Source: Melampsora larici-populina 98AG31 (Eukaryota > Basidiomycota > Pucciniomycetes > Pucciniales > Melampsoraceae). Taken from it: a DNA stretch of 64,000 bases. Below the pieces are notes generated by a model that saw only the letters and a list, made by a program, of their open reading frames with translations, did not search any database and was not told the origin of the DNA. The translations under genes and the position numbers were made by a program. Position 1 is the stretch's first letter; every line of letters starts with the position of its first letter. Below, piece after piece: positions 53,401-64,000 of the stretch. The stretch spans positions 1,255,623 through 1,319,622 of the forward strand of contig NW_006768770.1 in assembly GCF_000204055.1 (NCBI RefSeq). The letters run 5' to 3'.

Positions 53401-56380
53401 AGAGCCCTATTTTGGCACATAGAAGCTTACAAACCACAAAGCCTTTTTTTGATAGATCACATACCTTCTTCTGAATTGATAAGATCCTACTGAGTAACAC
53501 AGAAGAGATGCTGTATATCACACCGCGGGAATTAATAAGTCCAAAACCCAATTGAACCAAGTTGCGCTGACAGGGTCCACAACTTCTCTCAATCACGAGA
53601 TTTGTTTGCAATACGTTCACAATACCTTTGCTGAATACCCTTGAGATACACTTGTACAGGCGTTTCATCACACCAAAACCATCACATACGCCACAACCCC
53701 CCATTGGGTCCATCAAATGATATCACACAATTTTGAATGGATCACCTTTTTGATAGGTCCTTAACATTTGCAATCTAACTCAATCAAGTCTTTGTACATG
53801 CCTTTCAATCTTGATTGCCTACGTTGAACTGTAGTTACTTACAATTCTTGGTTACAACTAATTGACTCTGAACCTTGCTTTTGATGAAGTCAAGTCAATT
53901 TGAGAAAATTTTACAATGCCAAGTGCAACAAACAGCTCAGAGTAAAAAAAGAATTGAGAATAGAGGAAGTTCAAATAAATCAATGATAAATGATCAATGA
54001 TCAATGTCTGAGATTCCATTCAATGGGAAAACACAGATCAAAGATCCTGTTTAATCTTAATACCGAGATGTATGTGATTGGTCAAAGTAAGTAGCAAGAT
54101 GACCACGTGAGGTGAATGTCAAACCTTTTTGATTTACCGTTCCAAATCTAAATGGGTTGTCATTTTGTTTTGAAGACTCATTGGTCAAGTCTCATAAGGA
54201 TTAGCTGGGATTGTGATTGATACTCCTCACACATAGTTGGTTTTCCTTACATGTTGGAACAACAATGAATTGGAAAGTGACTAAAACAAGGGTGGTCTGC
54301 AAACGTGATGTGAATGTATTGCAAAAAAGTCTCACAATTTAAGAAAGTCACAAACCCAGCCACCTCAACTTTCTTCAATTGGGTTTCAAGCCTATTGATT
54401 CCTGCGGTGTCAATTGAAGGGATAGATGTGTACACAAAAAATTAAGATGTCTTGTCTCAGTAGGCTGCACTGCTAACAAAGATGCCTTGGATGGCAATAG
54501 CCATGGTCGTAGCTTCCAAGTGATTGATCAGAGGCAATCTTTGGGGCCAAATCAAGCCTTGTATCAATTCCTCAGACACACATTCTGGGGGAGTAAATAT
54601 CCAATAATAACTTGAATTGGAATATCCAAGGTATCTTTGCTGGCAGTGCCAAGGCAGTTGCACTGTTACTCAAATAAACTGCACTGGAACACAAGTTACA
54701 TTCAAAAGCACTGTGTGATGAATTCTAAGTGATCCTCTGCAACTGCGGTCAGTCTCGCCTCAGATGAAGATATTATGAAGGTGAGATTGCTCTGTGAACA
54801 CAAGATGCATAATATTTTTGGGCAAAAACAGATGGTTTTGGCTCCAAGTTTACAAGAAACATACCAAAAAATTAAGAAAATTTAGCAAAAATTGGCTTTT
54901 TGCCTCCAGTAAGACAATGGGGCTTAGCTGGGGCTATCCAGGTCCCCCCCAGTCTGAAAAAAGAGTGGCAGGCAGCAAATTAGAAAAATTTTGAACACCA
55001 AGATACTAAAGGGTAACTGTTGGAAGAGGTTCTAGAATTTGTATAGCTGAGGATACAGGTTTTTTAGTATGACTGAATATCCATTCTCTAGTTTCAGTTT
55101 TGGCTCAGTTTCTATAATGAGATGTTTCTCATTTCTGATTGCCTTACGGCGATCTGTGGTAACTCACCCTCCTCTATCCTTGCCCCTTTGGTGAGGATGG
55201 AGGTATGTGGGGGAAGGCGTGATCTGCTCCTCTGTTGGTCTTCTAAAACCAACCGGACTGGGAAGTGGACCAATTCCAGCTTGGGTCAGTGGGTGGGTAC
55301 CAGAAAAACTCATCAGGTGGGCGGGATGGTTATTTTGTGAGTTAGCAAAGAAACTTTGAGCTTTACTGAAGCTTTGTGAAAGGATGATAGAGAGGGAATG
55401 GAACGTGCGGGAAGAAGAGGAATAGAGTTTGGAATGCCAAGGTCAAACTCTAGTCTTCTTCGAAGGCCTGTACAGCTTTGCCTTTCACGTGCCGTCCCTC
55501 ACCTTTCACAAGAATGGACTACACCACCACTGCATTCCTTGTGGTGTAATCAATGAAAAAATGTATGAATCAACAGAACAATATGTTTTAATTTTAGATA
55601 TTAATTTTGTAGAAGTGAAGAAAAGTGGGAACAACTTGATTGATTGTAAAAACTTGGCAAAGGGAATTGGCTTGACTTGACTCCTTGGGGGAAGTTGCTG
55701 TGCACATAGTGTAGACTAGCAGCAACAATTGAAGCAACCCGCCACAAAAAGCGGAAGCTTACGATATAAGGACTCAGATATGTGTACATATGTACATATT
55801 ATTGATGTATCATGATATTGTTCACAACACTCAAGTTCAACAAAGCCTTTCAATCCATCCAGTACGGCTTGAGGCTCACCTTTGGAATCCCCAAATCGTT
55901 GCAAACACCACCATCTTGATCTACCAATCAGTCCAATCCTTATCTGGTATGGCTTCACCCTCACCCTTGTATTGAAATGCATCGATTACACCCTATATTT
56001 TGAATACAGCTGATAATGATTGTGTTTGCCCTGTAAGCTTCCTTGCTCAATACCCTCCGACTTCAGTTGAATTGTTCTCAAGAACTGGGGTTCATCTTCC
56101 CCCGCCACACATCAGTTCAAGAATTCCTCAATGTCACATCAAGATATCAGAATATTTTGACAGTCATCTAATCAAATTCCTGAATTTTAGCCCTCATGAT
56201 GATCAGAAATCTGAATCGATTCTTACAGATTGAAAATCTCAAGAGTGAATGAGGTAAAGGTGAATTTTCTGTTGCTTATTTTATTGCTGATCCAAGTCTT
56301 TTGAATCCAAAGGCTTTATCTCTTCATCTTCTTGAGTGATACTAAGTGAAAAGAGGTGAGGATTAAAGGGTTTTAGGCTA
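53401..56380. other. Gene-poor 3 kb
   Basis: No gene is supported. Minus frames around 53282-53716 and 54247-54663 lack motifs. 54825-54960 resembles 53295-53395 (TTTTGGCTCCAA words), suggesting two copies of a decayed repeat. 55740-55985 contains a short inverted ACATATGTACATAT palindrome at 55784. Confidence 0.45.
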
Positions 56381-56800
56381 CAGTTATACCTCGGAAATCC
56401 GGTACGCTTGGTGGACACCTTTTGTACCGGATTCTAGAAAAATTAAAAAATGTGGAGCCAGAAATAGAAGGGGAAAAACTATTGACTCAAATGTCAAAAA
56501 TGTCCTATTAGCTTTTTTACAGGAGGTTTGAGGGAAGTTTGTGACAAAGACCGGGTTCAGTGCAAGGAAAACTCTGTACAAATAACTTTGGAATCTTTTT
56601 CTGCTCCAAAATCTTGGCTTTGTAGCTAAATCCGCCTATATAGCCTACCTCTGGAATTTGATTTTTCTCTTTTTAACCACCGGATACCGATATTCGGAGG
56701 TTACCGGATATCTGGCTGGGAACCACCTCGGTGGACCAGAATCTAATCAGATTTTGGAGGGTACCGGATATCAGAGGACCAAATTTCCGAGGTATGACTG
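56381..56800. mobile_element. 420-bp pogo/Tc1-like MITE
   Basis: Ends CAGTTATACCTCGGAAATCC and (inverted) CAGTCATACCTCGGAAATTT, TA on both sides (56379-56380, 56801-56802). The interior repeats ACCGGATA words several times in both orientations. No gene. Confidence 0.8.
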
Positions 56801-56802
56801 TA

Positions 56803-57836
56803 TTTATCTGTTTATTTGGTTTTGTTCTCATGGATCTATCAATAGTGTTGCTGGTCAGTTTTGAGGGCAAAATATGTTGACTGATTGTTTCATCTTGTGA
56901 AAATACAACAAGGCTGATCAACAAGACTTGAGAGGTGTATATATTGGACTTGACATCATGAGTTGCCTGGATATCAGTTCATGGAAAGAACCGACCTCAC
57001 GGTCACAATGACAGCAAAGTGATTCTCACAACAATTGAACAATCATTCAATCAGTCAAAAGGGGCCAATACATGTTGGTATCTTGTAGTCAAGATAGTTC
57101 ACTTTATTTGTCTCATATAAGAGGGATACTTATTGATTACCTGATATGTTTTGTCTTGCTTTTGTCTCATTTTTATCTTACTAGTCACTCTTTAGTGTTT
57201 TTGTTAGTTTTATCATATTTCTTCTAATTGAATTTGCTTAGAGTAAGTCGCATTGAGAATGTGAAAAAAACTGCATCATTTGGATCGCCTCGGCCCGCTC
57301 TGTTGGCTTTAAAATTGACCAAGCGGAGCAAGAGCGGGTCCACATTGCGCCGCGCTCTGTTGGTCATGTAGCGGGTTCATATCACTGGCGGATCAAGAGC
57401 GGGTTCCTAAGGTAGCGGCAAAGTGTTCCGCTACCAAAATGTTGCCTAAAAGCGGAGCGCTTTAGGTGTTGCTAGCAGGTGGGCTGTCCCTCTGCTGTGT
57501 GACCCCTTAGCCTCATTTATTCCCTTCTGTTGATACAAGAGTCTAGTACCAACTTCAAGGAATCTCAGGAGAAATGTGGAAGAGATGTGATGAGTTCCAA
57601 GTGGCTACAGTTATAAGTATACAAAGGCCTGGGGGTGGACAATTGTCACACCACTTTGAGATTATTGTACTTGAGACTGAATCAGTGTCAAAAAGGTCTA
57701 TGAGGTAAGAAAGATGTTTTGAAACATTATCCCTGGAAGCCACATGTGATTATCCAAGCAGATGATATTCATCTATAATCTTTAGATTATCTCTATGAAT
57801 TATCTGATGTGTGGGCAAGACGGAATCAGAATAATA
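56803..57836. other. No gene; GC-rich patch at 57280-57480
   Basis: AT-rich except for 57280-57480, where AGCGGGT/AGCGGAG words recur (for example AAGAGCGGGTCC and AAGAGCGGGTTC) in otherwise CpG-poor DNA. It is probably a short GC-rich element; I could not find clean ends. Confidence 0.4.
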
Positions 57837-58046
57837 GGGCAGTTCAAGTTTTAAAACACACTATAACATAACTGTGCCTACAGCAAGATGCTGCTTGGAA
57901 TTTTTCAAAGTTTGAAACATTCTGAGAAAGCCCTGCCTGATGACTACATCTATGCACAAATAAGAGTTGACTTTCTAGAATTTCACAGCACATGGAGGTC
58001 AAAAGAATTTTGATTTTACAACATTTTTGGTTAACTTGAACTGCCC
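57837..58046. mobile_element. 210-bp MITE, family GGGCAGTTCAAG, copy 2
   Basis: Same ends as the copy at 38826, TA-flanked (57835-57836, 58047-58048), interior in the opposite orientation. The two copies are diverged but alignable throughout. Confidence 0.8.
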
Positions 58047-58283
58047 TAATATCACTTTCTCTTTGATGGAGACTTTAATTTATGTTCATAGCCATGTAGA
58101 TAACAAGTCACTTCAGTCATGGACTTTTTTGTAAAAGATTTGAACTCAATAAGCATTGTTTCCTGGTAATGAAGGTGTTTTAGCAAGACCCATTAAAATT
58201 TGAGCTAGGTAGAATTTTGCAGAGTGGAACAAATCTATCAGACTCAGCAGGTCAGGTGATGACAAGTCTAATACTTACAGGTT

Positions 58284-58694
58284 TTACATGGTCCTTGACA
58301 CGAGCTTGAACCAATCAAAGCATGTCTCACAATTGACTTTGTTGTGCTGTTCACAAGCAATGGGTGTGTCCGAATTCAAAGGTTGGCTCAACGGAAAACG
58401 GACCAGTGAGAAGACGCTGAGTGATGGACGATCCTGGTCATATAAAAATTTGTGTCAGGTATAACACGTAGTTTGATAGCCAAAAGGCTCAACAAAAAAT
58501 GAAACCAAATAAACAATATCATTTCAAAATCATATTGGACTTACATCTGGATCAGAGAGGTAATCACCTCTGGATCGAAGGAGAGCATGGAGCTGTTCCT
58601 CAAATTGACCGTTGTTGCCCATTCGGTAATCAACGCAGCAACCTCCACACCACTCGAGACCGTGGTCTGCACAGAACATGAAATGATTAACCAT
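58284..58694 (-). CDS. Small Cys/His-rich protein, two zinc-ribbon-like motifs
   Basis: Two exons, 58694-58545 (50 codons) and 58433-58284 (50 codons with TAA), joined at phase 0 by a GT-AG intron; 99 residues. Exon 1 has F-C-A-D-H-G-L-E-W-C-G-G-C-C-V-D-Y-R-M-G-N-N and exon 2 C-E-Q-H-N-K-V-N-C-E-T-C-F-D-W-F-K-L, that is, two C-x2-H-x4-5-C-x2-C units each followed by an aromatic/acidic pair, likely to bind a metal. I do not know a named family. Start could also be 18 bases earlier (MVPDSI). Decayed relatives of exon 1 lie at 59250-59400 and 63060-63180 on the same strand. Confidence 0.65.
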
Positions 58695-59238
58695 GATGCT
58701 ATCGGGTACCATGTCAGTGAAGAATAGTTGAATGAGGCAATAGGATGGGATAGGATGGGATGCTGAGAGTACTGTAACTTATCACAGCAAATGACAAAGA
58801 ATAGATGGGTCACTTGTTATTCCGTTGGGAATACATAGGCCCGGTACTTTATGTGTCATGTAAAGAGGACGGGTCGGGTTTTAAGTTGTTACTTTTACTA
58901 TGGTACCATTTGACGTCATGGTTCATTCCCTCTTAACCGCTTTTCCAGTTTACCTATCATTCATCAAAGCAGAGATATCTTCACCTTATCATCAAGTATC
59001 CTGTTAGTTCTTTTTTAAAGCCCCCCCTTCCCTACCTAATTATCATTGTTCCAAAGAATTATAGTTGTTATTCTGAAAATCTTCAATCACAAGTGTTGAG
59101 TGGTTCTCACATTTAGTATTTTTTGGCCTTTATGGGATTTTTTTACATTATTATTGTAGTTGATATAATCTTCACCGATTTGTCTTACATTCATATTTTA
59201 GTTGGGACCATGGTTGTTAGTTTACAATTAGTTGTTAT

Positions 59239-59400
59239 TTATTTTTTTGCGTCATCACCTCTAGATTCTAAGATAGCCATATTGATATCTTTGGCGATGA
59301 AAGAGTTATCACCCATTCGATAATCAACGCAACATTGCTGACACCACTCAAGACCATGTGGAGCACAGAACATGGATCGGTTTGCGATGATAAACAGATT
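59239..59400 (-). pseudogene. Paralogue of the Cys/His-rich exon, no second exon found
   Basis: Minus strand: I-I-A-N-R-S-M-F-C-A-P-H-G-L-E-W-C-Q-Q-C-C-V-D-Y-R-M-G-D-N, with all Cys and His kept, then L-E-S-R-G-D-D-A-K-K and a stop at 59239 instead of the donor used in the gene at 58284. A start codon is not obvious. Either a shortened gene or a recent pseudogene. Confidence 0.55.
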
Positions 59401-60127
59401 TATAATGATGATGAGTTGAGCAAGAGGATGTGATTATGAGATGGACTTGGTCAAGAGTCTGTGAGATCGATAAAGAAGAAATGAAATCAGTCAATGATAG
59501 TAAAGAGCTAAAGAAGAGATTGATTATACGAGGCTTACACGAGCAATAAAGCTATAATACCGTCTTGAGATTAAGAATTCCAAAAAGCGAAAAGCGAAAT
59601 TCGAAAAAATCGTGGCGGTCACTTCAAGTTCACATCTCGGCTTCCTGTTCATCGTAATCACATTTCACATTTCTCGCAAGTCGCGACTCGCGACCTCTCA
59701 GTCGGTCGCAAATATCAGATGCCTTCGAATTATCTGAAGTTCTTAGAGGTTGCCGGGTATATTCTCCTCTGATTTTGGAAACAGTCCCGAAGTGACAAAG
59801 ACTTTTGATCCCTGATACGCCAAATCTTGGCTTCAATTGTCTTGATCGGCTGTCAAAACGTACCACGGGGGGGAATCCAACGTGAGGGATACGTGTTTCT
59901 ACCGGCCCCCTCATAACGAAGGGTAACGGCAGTGTCAGAACGACCGTGTGTTGGCACTTTGTGAACGCGAGAGTCACATAGAAGCTCATTTGTTTATTGT
60001 TTACCCGATCACACACACAAACCCGAGTCGTTCTCAAAAAGGTCATTCTGACGTGACCAACGGTAAAGGAATGGTGAACACAGGAAACAAGGGTGCGAAA
60101 AGTGATAGGTGTATGATGTTCATGACA
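59401..60127. other. Spacer and GH26 promoter region
   Basis: A long minus-strand open frame here (60169-59630) shows no domain and overlaps the promoter of the next gene, so I do not call it. GC content rises from 59630 onwards. Confidence 0.4.
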
Positions 60128-60136
60128 TATATAAGG
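60128..60136 (+). promoter_or_regulatory. TATA box of the GH26-type gene
   Basis: TATATAAGG lies about 300 bp before the ATG. A C/T-rich start-site-like stretch (CTTGACTCTTTCC) follows at 60158-60170. Leader introns may lie between (GGTGAGC at about 60230). Confidence 0.45.
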
Positions 60137-60431
60137 CATTCGGATTGCATACATCTTGACTCTTTCCATAGCTATTACTTCGCCAATCTTTCCTCTCTTT
60201 GCACTTTTTAGAATAAAACAAAATCTTGGTGAGCACTCTCGTGGAAGCTAATAACGTTGTATTTAGGTATGCGCATATCCCTGCTTTGCTTCACATATGG
60301 GTTCTTGACTAGCTTCAAATGGCGCCTGTTGGCATCTTTATAAATTTTTCTGACCTAATTGATCAGTGCTACCACAGTCCTCCAACATACCAAAACGAGA
60401 AAGAAGGGCGACTGTTCAATCGAGTTTCAAG

Positions 60432-62414
60432 ATGAATATCCTCCTACTAACCTTGTCTCTATGTTCGATCGCGTTCATTTCAGCCTATCCCACAACGGAT
60501 GAGCATCCTTCAGCCAGTCTTCATCCAAGAAAGTTCGATGGAAATTTGATGGGATTGTCTCCATCGAACTTAAAACGAAACGGGATTTCAATTGGATTCC
60601 TTCCTGCCTTGGGGGAATCAGTTGCACCCAACACTCCGAATGAAATCAATGACAAGCTTCCGGCACCGATGGCCATCGTAAGTGATTCCCTTCGAGGCTA
60701 CAATCAAGTATCTATTACCTTTGTTGAGAGTCTTAACTTTTACTTAAATGGACACTGCTCATCGCATCAGATGGGAGACTACATCAATCTAGAGTCTGAT
60801 GGCCCGAATCAATCACAAATAGACTCTGTACGCATATCGCTTCGTTCTACGCAACTGTGACGAATGGTTTTCTTGAAATCGTTTGAATACACTATCTGAA
60901 TATCTCCCTGGCGTCGTGTCCCTTCTTTTGTCTTTTCCTGGATCACTTGGCTCTGCGATGTATGAGGTTAGCATCTCAAATATATACAATCTTTAGATGG
61001 AAATCCAGTATGGCAGATCGCTTTGATGCCTTACCAAGGTTTGGAGATGGTCACAAAAGAAGTCGTACGTAGTTTATATTCAAATCCTCTACAAAGACAT
61101 CTATTACTTAGAAAACTTCATCAATCTACGATCTTTTTGCGCACATCTTGAACACAGGCCGATCATGTTGCAAAAAAAATGCAGTGGATCAACAAACAAG
61201 GTATCACAGTTTGGCTAAGATTTGCACATGAAGTTGGTCTTCTGTTCCTTCATAGTAATCTCTTTCGCGTATTGATCAATTCTATTCGCTGTTACGCATC
61301 ATTCAGATGAACGGTGATTGGTACAAATGGGGGCTACAACCCGAATGTAGATAGTTTTGTCTGAACATCTTTTCTTCTTATGACCTGTGAAATATCCAGA
61401 CAGCTGATCCATCAAATTCTCAGTGTTTATAGAGAAATGGAAGCTGATGTTCGATACCATCAAGTCTCAAACTGAGAACACATGTAGGCTTGCTTATTTG
61501 AAAGATAGATTAACTGCCTCAGCTGATCAAGACTATTTTTATGCGTGATATGTCTACTCCGAGTGAAATAGACTTGATGTGGGCTCCAAACTCTAAATTT
61601 GGTCATGTAGATGCAGTCCATGGTGGTTATAATCAATACTGGCCTGGCGCACATTACGTGGACATTGTCGGTCAGCGCAATTCTTGCTGACTCGACGAAC
61701 ATCAATTTGAAAATCAAAGGATAATGATAGTGTAACCTCTTTTGTTGTTTATTCTTCCTTAGGACTTTCTTTCTATCACTATGGAGGTTAGTCCCATAAG
61801 TCGTGTTTTTATAAAAGTCTTATAAGCTTGTGGCATCAACCTTAGAATTCGTCATCAACATTTATAGGTCATGCTCGTCTCAATGTCGTCCCCCAGCCAG
61901 GCGAAGCACTTGAAACCATGAAGTACTTTGCAGATGTAGGTCTAGTTCTCTCTTACCAGCGGCCCGCAGCTACTACAAAGATATGTTTGATAGCTCAATG
62001 AACCTCAACTATCTACAAACACACCAAGCTTTTTTCGATACCCAATGAATACAAGCCCTTTGTGCTAGCGGAGACTGGAGCATCATATACCAGATCAAAG
62101 GAAACCGGTGAACCAGCTTCAGGAGGTGCTTCGGACTACGATATCAAGTACCAATGGGTTCAACAAGTCTTGTCAAAGGAGGTGGCTCAAGCTATTCCTA
62201 CTCTCAAGGCACTTTCTTGGGTCAGTCGAGTTTTCAATGCCATCATTCCTTTCTCTCTTACGCTTCAGTCCAATATATTTCACCAGAGGCAACTCTGTTA
62301 AGGAGCTTCAATATTGATTGAGATTTTTTTCAATTTCGAAACCAAATTTGAATTCAGTTTGAGGTCAAGAAAAATGAAAATGCGGCGTAAGTGAAAAGTT
62401 TCTACAGGATCTAA
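60432..62414 (+). CDS. Secreted GH26-type glycoside hydrolase (beta-mannanase-like)
   Basis: Many small exons: 60432-60677 (signal peptide MNILLLTLSLCSIAFISA), 60771-60827, an exon ending 61064, 61158-61232, 61307-61346, 61424-61483, 61572-61670, 61763-61786, 61868-61935, about 62056-62220, 62358-62386 and 62408-62414. Motifs: M-G-D-Y-I-N, L-M-P-Y-Q-G-L-E, W-L-R-F-A-H-E-M-N-G-D-W (catalytic acid/base Glu), Y-L-M-W-A-P-N, Y-W-P-G-A-H-Y-V-D-I-V-G-L-S-F-Y-H and F-V-L-A-E-T-G-A (nucleophile Glu). Phases fit for all but the 60827-60997 join, where I could not define the exon. The end (E-N-A-A-I-stop) is about ten residues short, as if one base were lost after 62407. GH26 enzymes cut mannans and related walls; action outside the cell is likely. 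Confidence 0.75.
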
Positions 62415-63059
62415 AACGCAAGCTCTTGATCGATGACTAAGAGTCTGATTTCCTTTGTACTTTTGGACCAATGGGAACAGAGGAGATACACCAATCAAAT
62501 CCGAAGACTTTCGTTTGTTCATGGGAGAAGGCGATATTGGTAAAGATACGGCTGACTTTGTAGCATCCACAGATTTTTGACCGCGGTCGCTCGTGAAAGA
62601 ACCGATGAACATCATCATGCATTTTATCCAAACTACATTGTATCTACCCAGCTTGATCAATTTTGCTTACTTTTAGAACTAATATAATATCATATGTGTC
62701 AGCTTTCCCAACTACTACTTTGTCACTTAGCCGTTGAAGCAGTCAAAGTTGGATATTTCTTGTGCTGTTTCTGCATTTGATCCGTCAATGGAAAAACTTG
62801 TAGGAAAAAGTGAGTGAAAACTGTGGGTCAATAGATCTTTGCACTTTATTGAATGTAAAATTGAATGAGTGTAAAAATCAAGGCCCATGGGGGCAAATTA
62901 CAATTTTGCACTTGATCTGCCCAAAATCCTGGTGTGCAGATGGTTTCTGTGTAGTGTGAAATTGTAAATCACGGGGCCAAACCTACAGTTTTACCAATTT
63001 CTAGTCTTATAAATTATGTACATTCAAATTCAAGTTGGGTTCCGTACCTCTAGATTTCA
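62415..63059. other. No gene seen
   Basis: 3' side of the GH26-type gene. No supported frame. Confidence 0.4.
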
Positions 63060-63180
63060 CAAAGTGCTACTCATTCTTTTTGAATGATCACATTATTACC
63101 CAATCATTGGTCAACAAAGCTCTTGACCATGTTCGGCACGAAACGTAAAGCGGTTTGCAATGATATCTCCATGAGTTGAC
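63060..63180 (-). pseudogene. Third, degraded copy of the Cys/His-rich exon
   Basis: Minus strand: G-D-I-I-A-N-R-F-T-F-R-A-E-H-G-Q-E-L-C-stop-P-M-I-G aligns with I-I-A-N-R-S-M-F-C-A-P-H-G-L-E-W-C of the copy at 59400. The first Cys is Arg and a stop replaces the second Cys pair. Confidence 0.5.
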
Positions 63181-64000
63181 ATGGTTGTAAGGATGAGTCG
63201 AGTGAAGGTAAAGTGCTTGGATGAGATTGATTGATTGGTAAAGAGTCTTCTTTAGTGATGAGGAGATGAACCTAGAAGAATAAAATTGTAACAAATTGAA
63301 ACAAAGTGGTCAAGAGGAGAAATAAGAGGATTTTGATTGAATTTTTAACCTTTGAAATCGAGTCAATTCATCATTTCTCTGCATAACGTCATATATATTA
63401 TCCGATTAACCCTTTTGGGAGTAGGTGATGAGTCCAAAGTGCTTCAATGGAAAACACAAAAACAAGGGAACAAACCGAATCAGAGATGTAGCAGGATACA
63501 TACTTGGTCGAGGTCAATTTGTTATTGATGAGAACAAAGTAATCTAAGGTCAAAGGAGTAGAAAGAAGAAATGATTAGGAAACAAGATTCTGACTACTTA
63601 CTCCGACACTTGGAAGGTAGCATAAGAGTGTGTGAAGAGGAAAGAAAGGTGTCTTTCTAAAAAGCTACAAAGGTATGTACGCTGATCATTATTCGTACTG
63701 ACTTGAGATCTCAGAATGGATACATGAATCTTGGCTTTTCTTCAATTGTTGAGATCAACATAAACTGAGGATGATGAGTGTCCTATTGTATTTCGATCAG
63801 CTTGTTGAGAATAAGCGCAGTGGAAGGGAAATCCAGGATAAATCAGATGAACATTCTTCAGAAAGAAAACTAACAAGATTTTCATCAATGGCTTGAAATG
63901 ATCAGTTGAATGAACTTTTTTGAGCTTTGAGAATGAAGGGGGTGATTGGTGACATCTCGCTGACACGTTTCGAGTCACAAGATGTCACACGTCTCGACTC
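63181..64000. other. No gene seen at the window end
   Basis: AT-rich. Open frame 63742-63978 on minus has no motif. The sequence ends in a CGAGTC/GACTCG-containing stretch (63965-64000, GTTTCGAGTCACAAGATGTC and GTCTCGACTC) that may be the start of another repeat. Confidence 0.4.

Noticed and set aside
53282..53716. 144-codon open frame on minus
   Set aside because: No recognisable motif; it overlaps a decayed inverted repeat that is also present, without the frame, near 54830.
59630..60169. 179-codon open frame on minus
   Set aside because: No domain, and it covers the TATA box and leader of the GH26-type gene; composition alone explains it.

Overview
The window looks like a repeat-rich nuclear contig of a rust-type basidiomycete (Pucciniales: Puccinia/Melampsora/Austropuccinia-like). 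The reasons are: short genes with many 50-110 bp GT-AG introns and TACTAAC-like branch points; a Cln-type G1 cyclin, ribosomal eL31 and SmD2 with fungal features; a secreted GH26-type glycosidase (a family known to be expanded in rusts); and a dense mixture of Helitron, Harbinger, Tad1-like LINE, Tc1/mariner, hAT, MULE-like and CACTA-like DNA. The genus is inference; no database was searched.

Layout. 0-1.3 kb: the 3' end of an unknown gene, a minisatellite and a CpG-rich repeat patch. 2.3-7.3 kb: four small genes in alternating orientation (-,+,-,+). All their introns are phase 0, and three of them share a 51-codon exon that aligns without gaps on an OB-fold-like strand pattern. They are followed by a ruined ubiquitin-specific-protease fragment and, at 7.9-10.0 kb, the helicase half of a Helitron on the minus strand. 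10.0-15.8 kb: a 5.78 kb Harbinger-type element with ~95 bp TIRs that is inserted in the Helitron and is itself chimeric. 16.3-28.2 kb: two separate three-level transposon nests, one with a Tad1-like LINE at its core and one with a MULE-like element inside a Tc1 transposase. 28.4-31.5 kb and 34.3-36.2 kb: decayed hAT and Tc1 copies and a gene fragment around an intact RPL31 gene (32.3-33.0 kb). 36.7-41.4 kb: an LTR-like stretch and at least five MITEs.

Host-gene part. A Cln-like cyclin lies at 43.8-45.2 kb, a predicted secreted 670-residue lineage-specific protein at 46.9-49.3 kb, SmD2 at 50.8-51.8 kb, a small Cys/His protein at 58.3-58.7 kb with two decayed paralogues nearby, and a GH26-type secreted glycosidase at 60.4-62.4 kb. 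The ribosomal, spliceosomal and cyclin genes are housekeeping. The GH26 enzyme and the secreted protein are plausible secretome or host-interaction genes. No operon logic applies; each gene has its own promoter.

Most novel observations: (1) the OB-fold-like gene array beside the Helitron helicase; (2) the loss of catalytic acidic residues in four unrelated transposon proteins always at a CpG of TCG context, as expected from RIP-like or methyl-C decay; (3) nests whose order of insertion can be read exactly from target-site duplications; (4) a non-canonical GC-AG intron in RPL31 and a 5-nucleotide first coding exon in SmD2.
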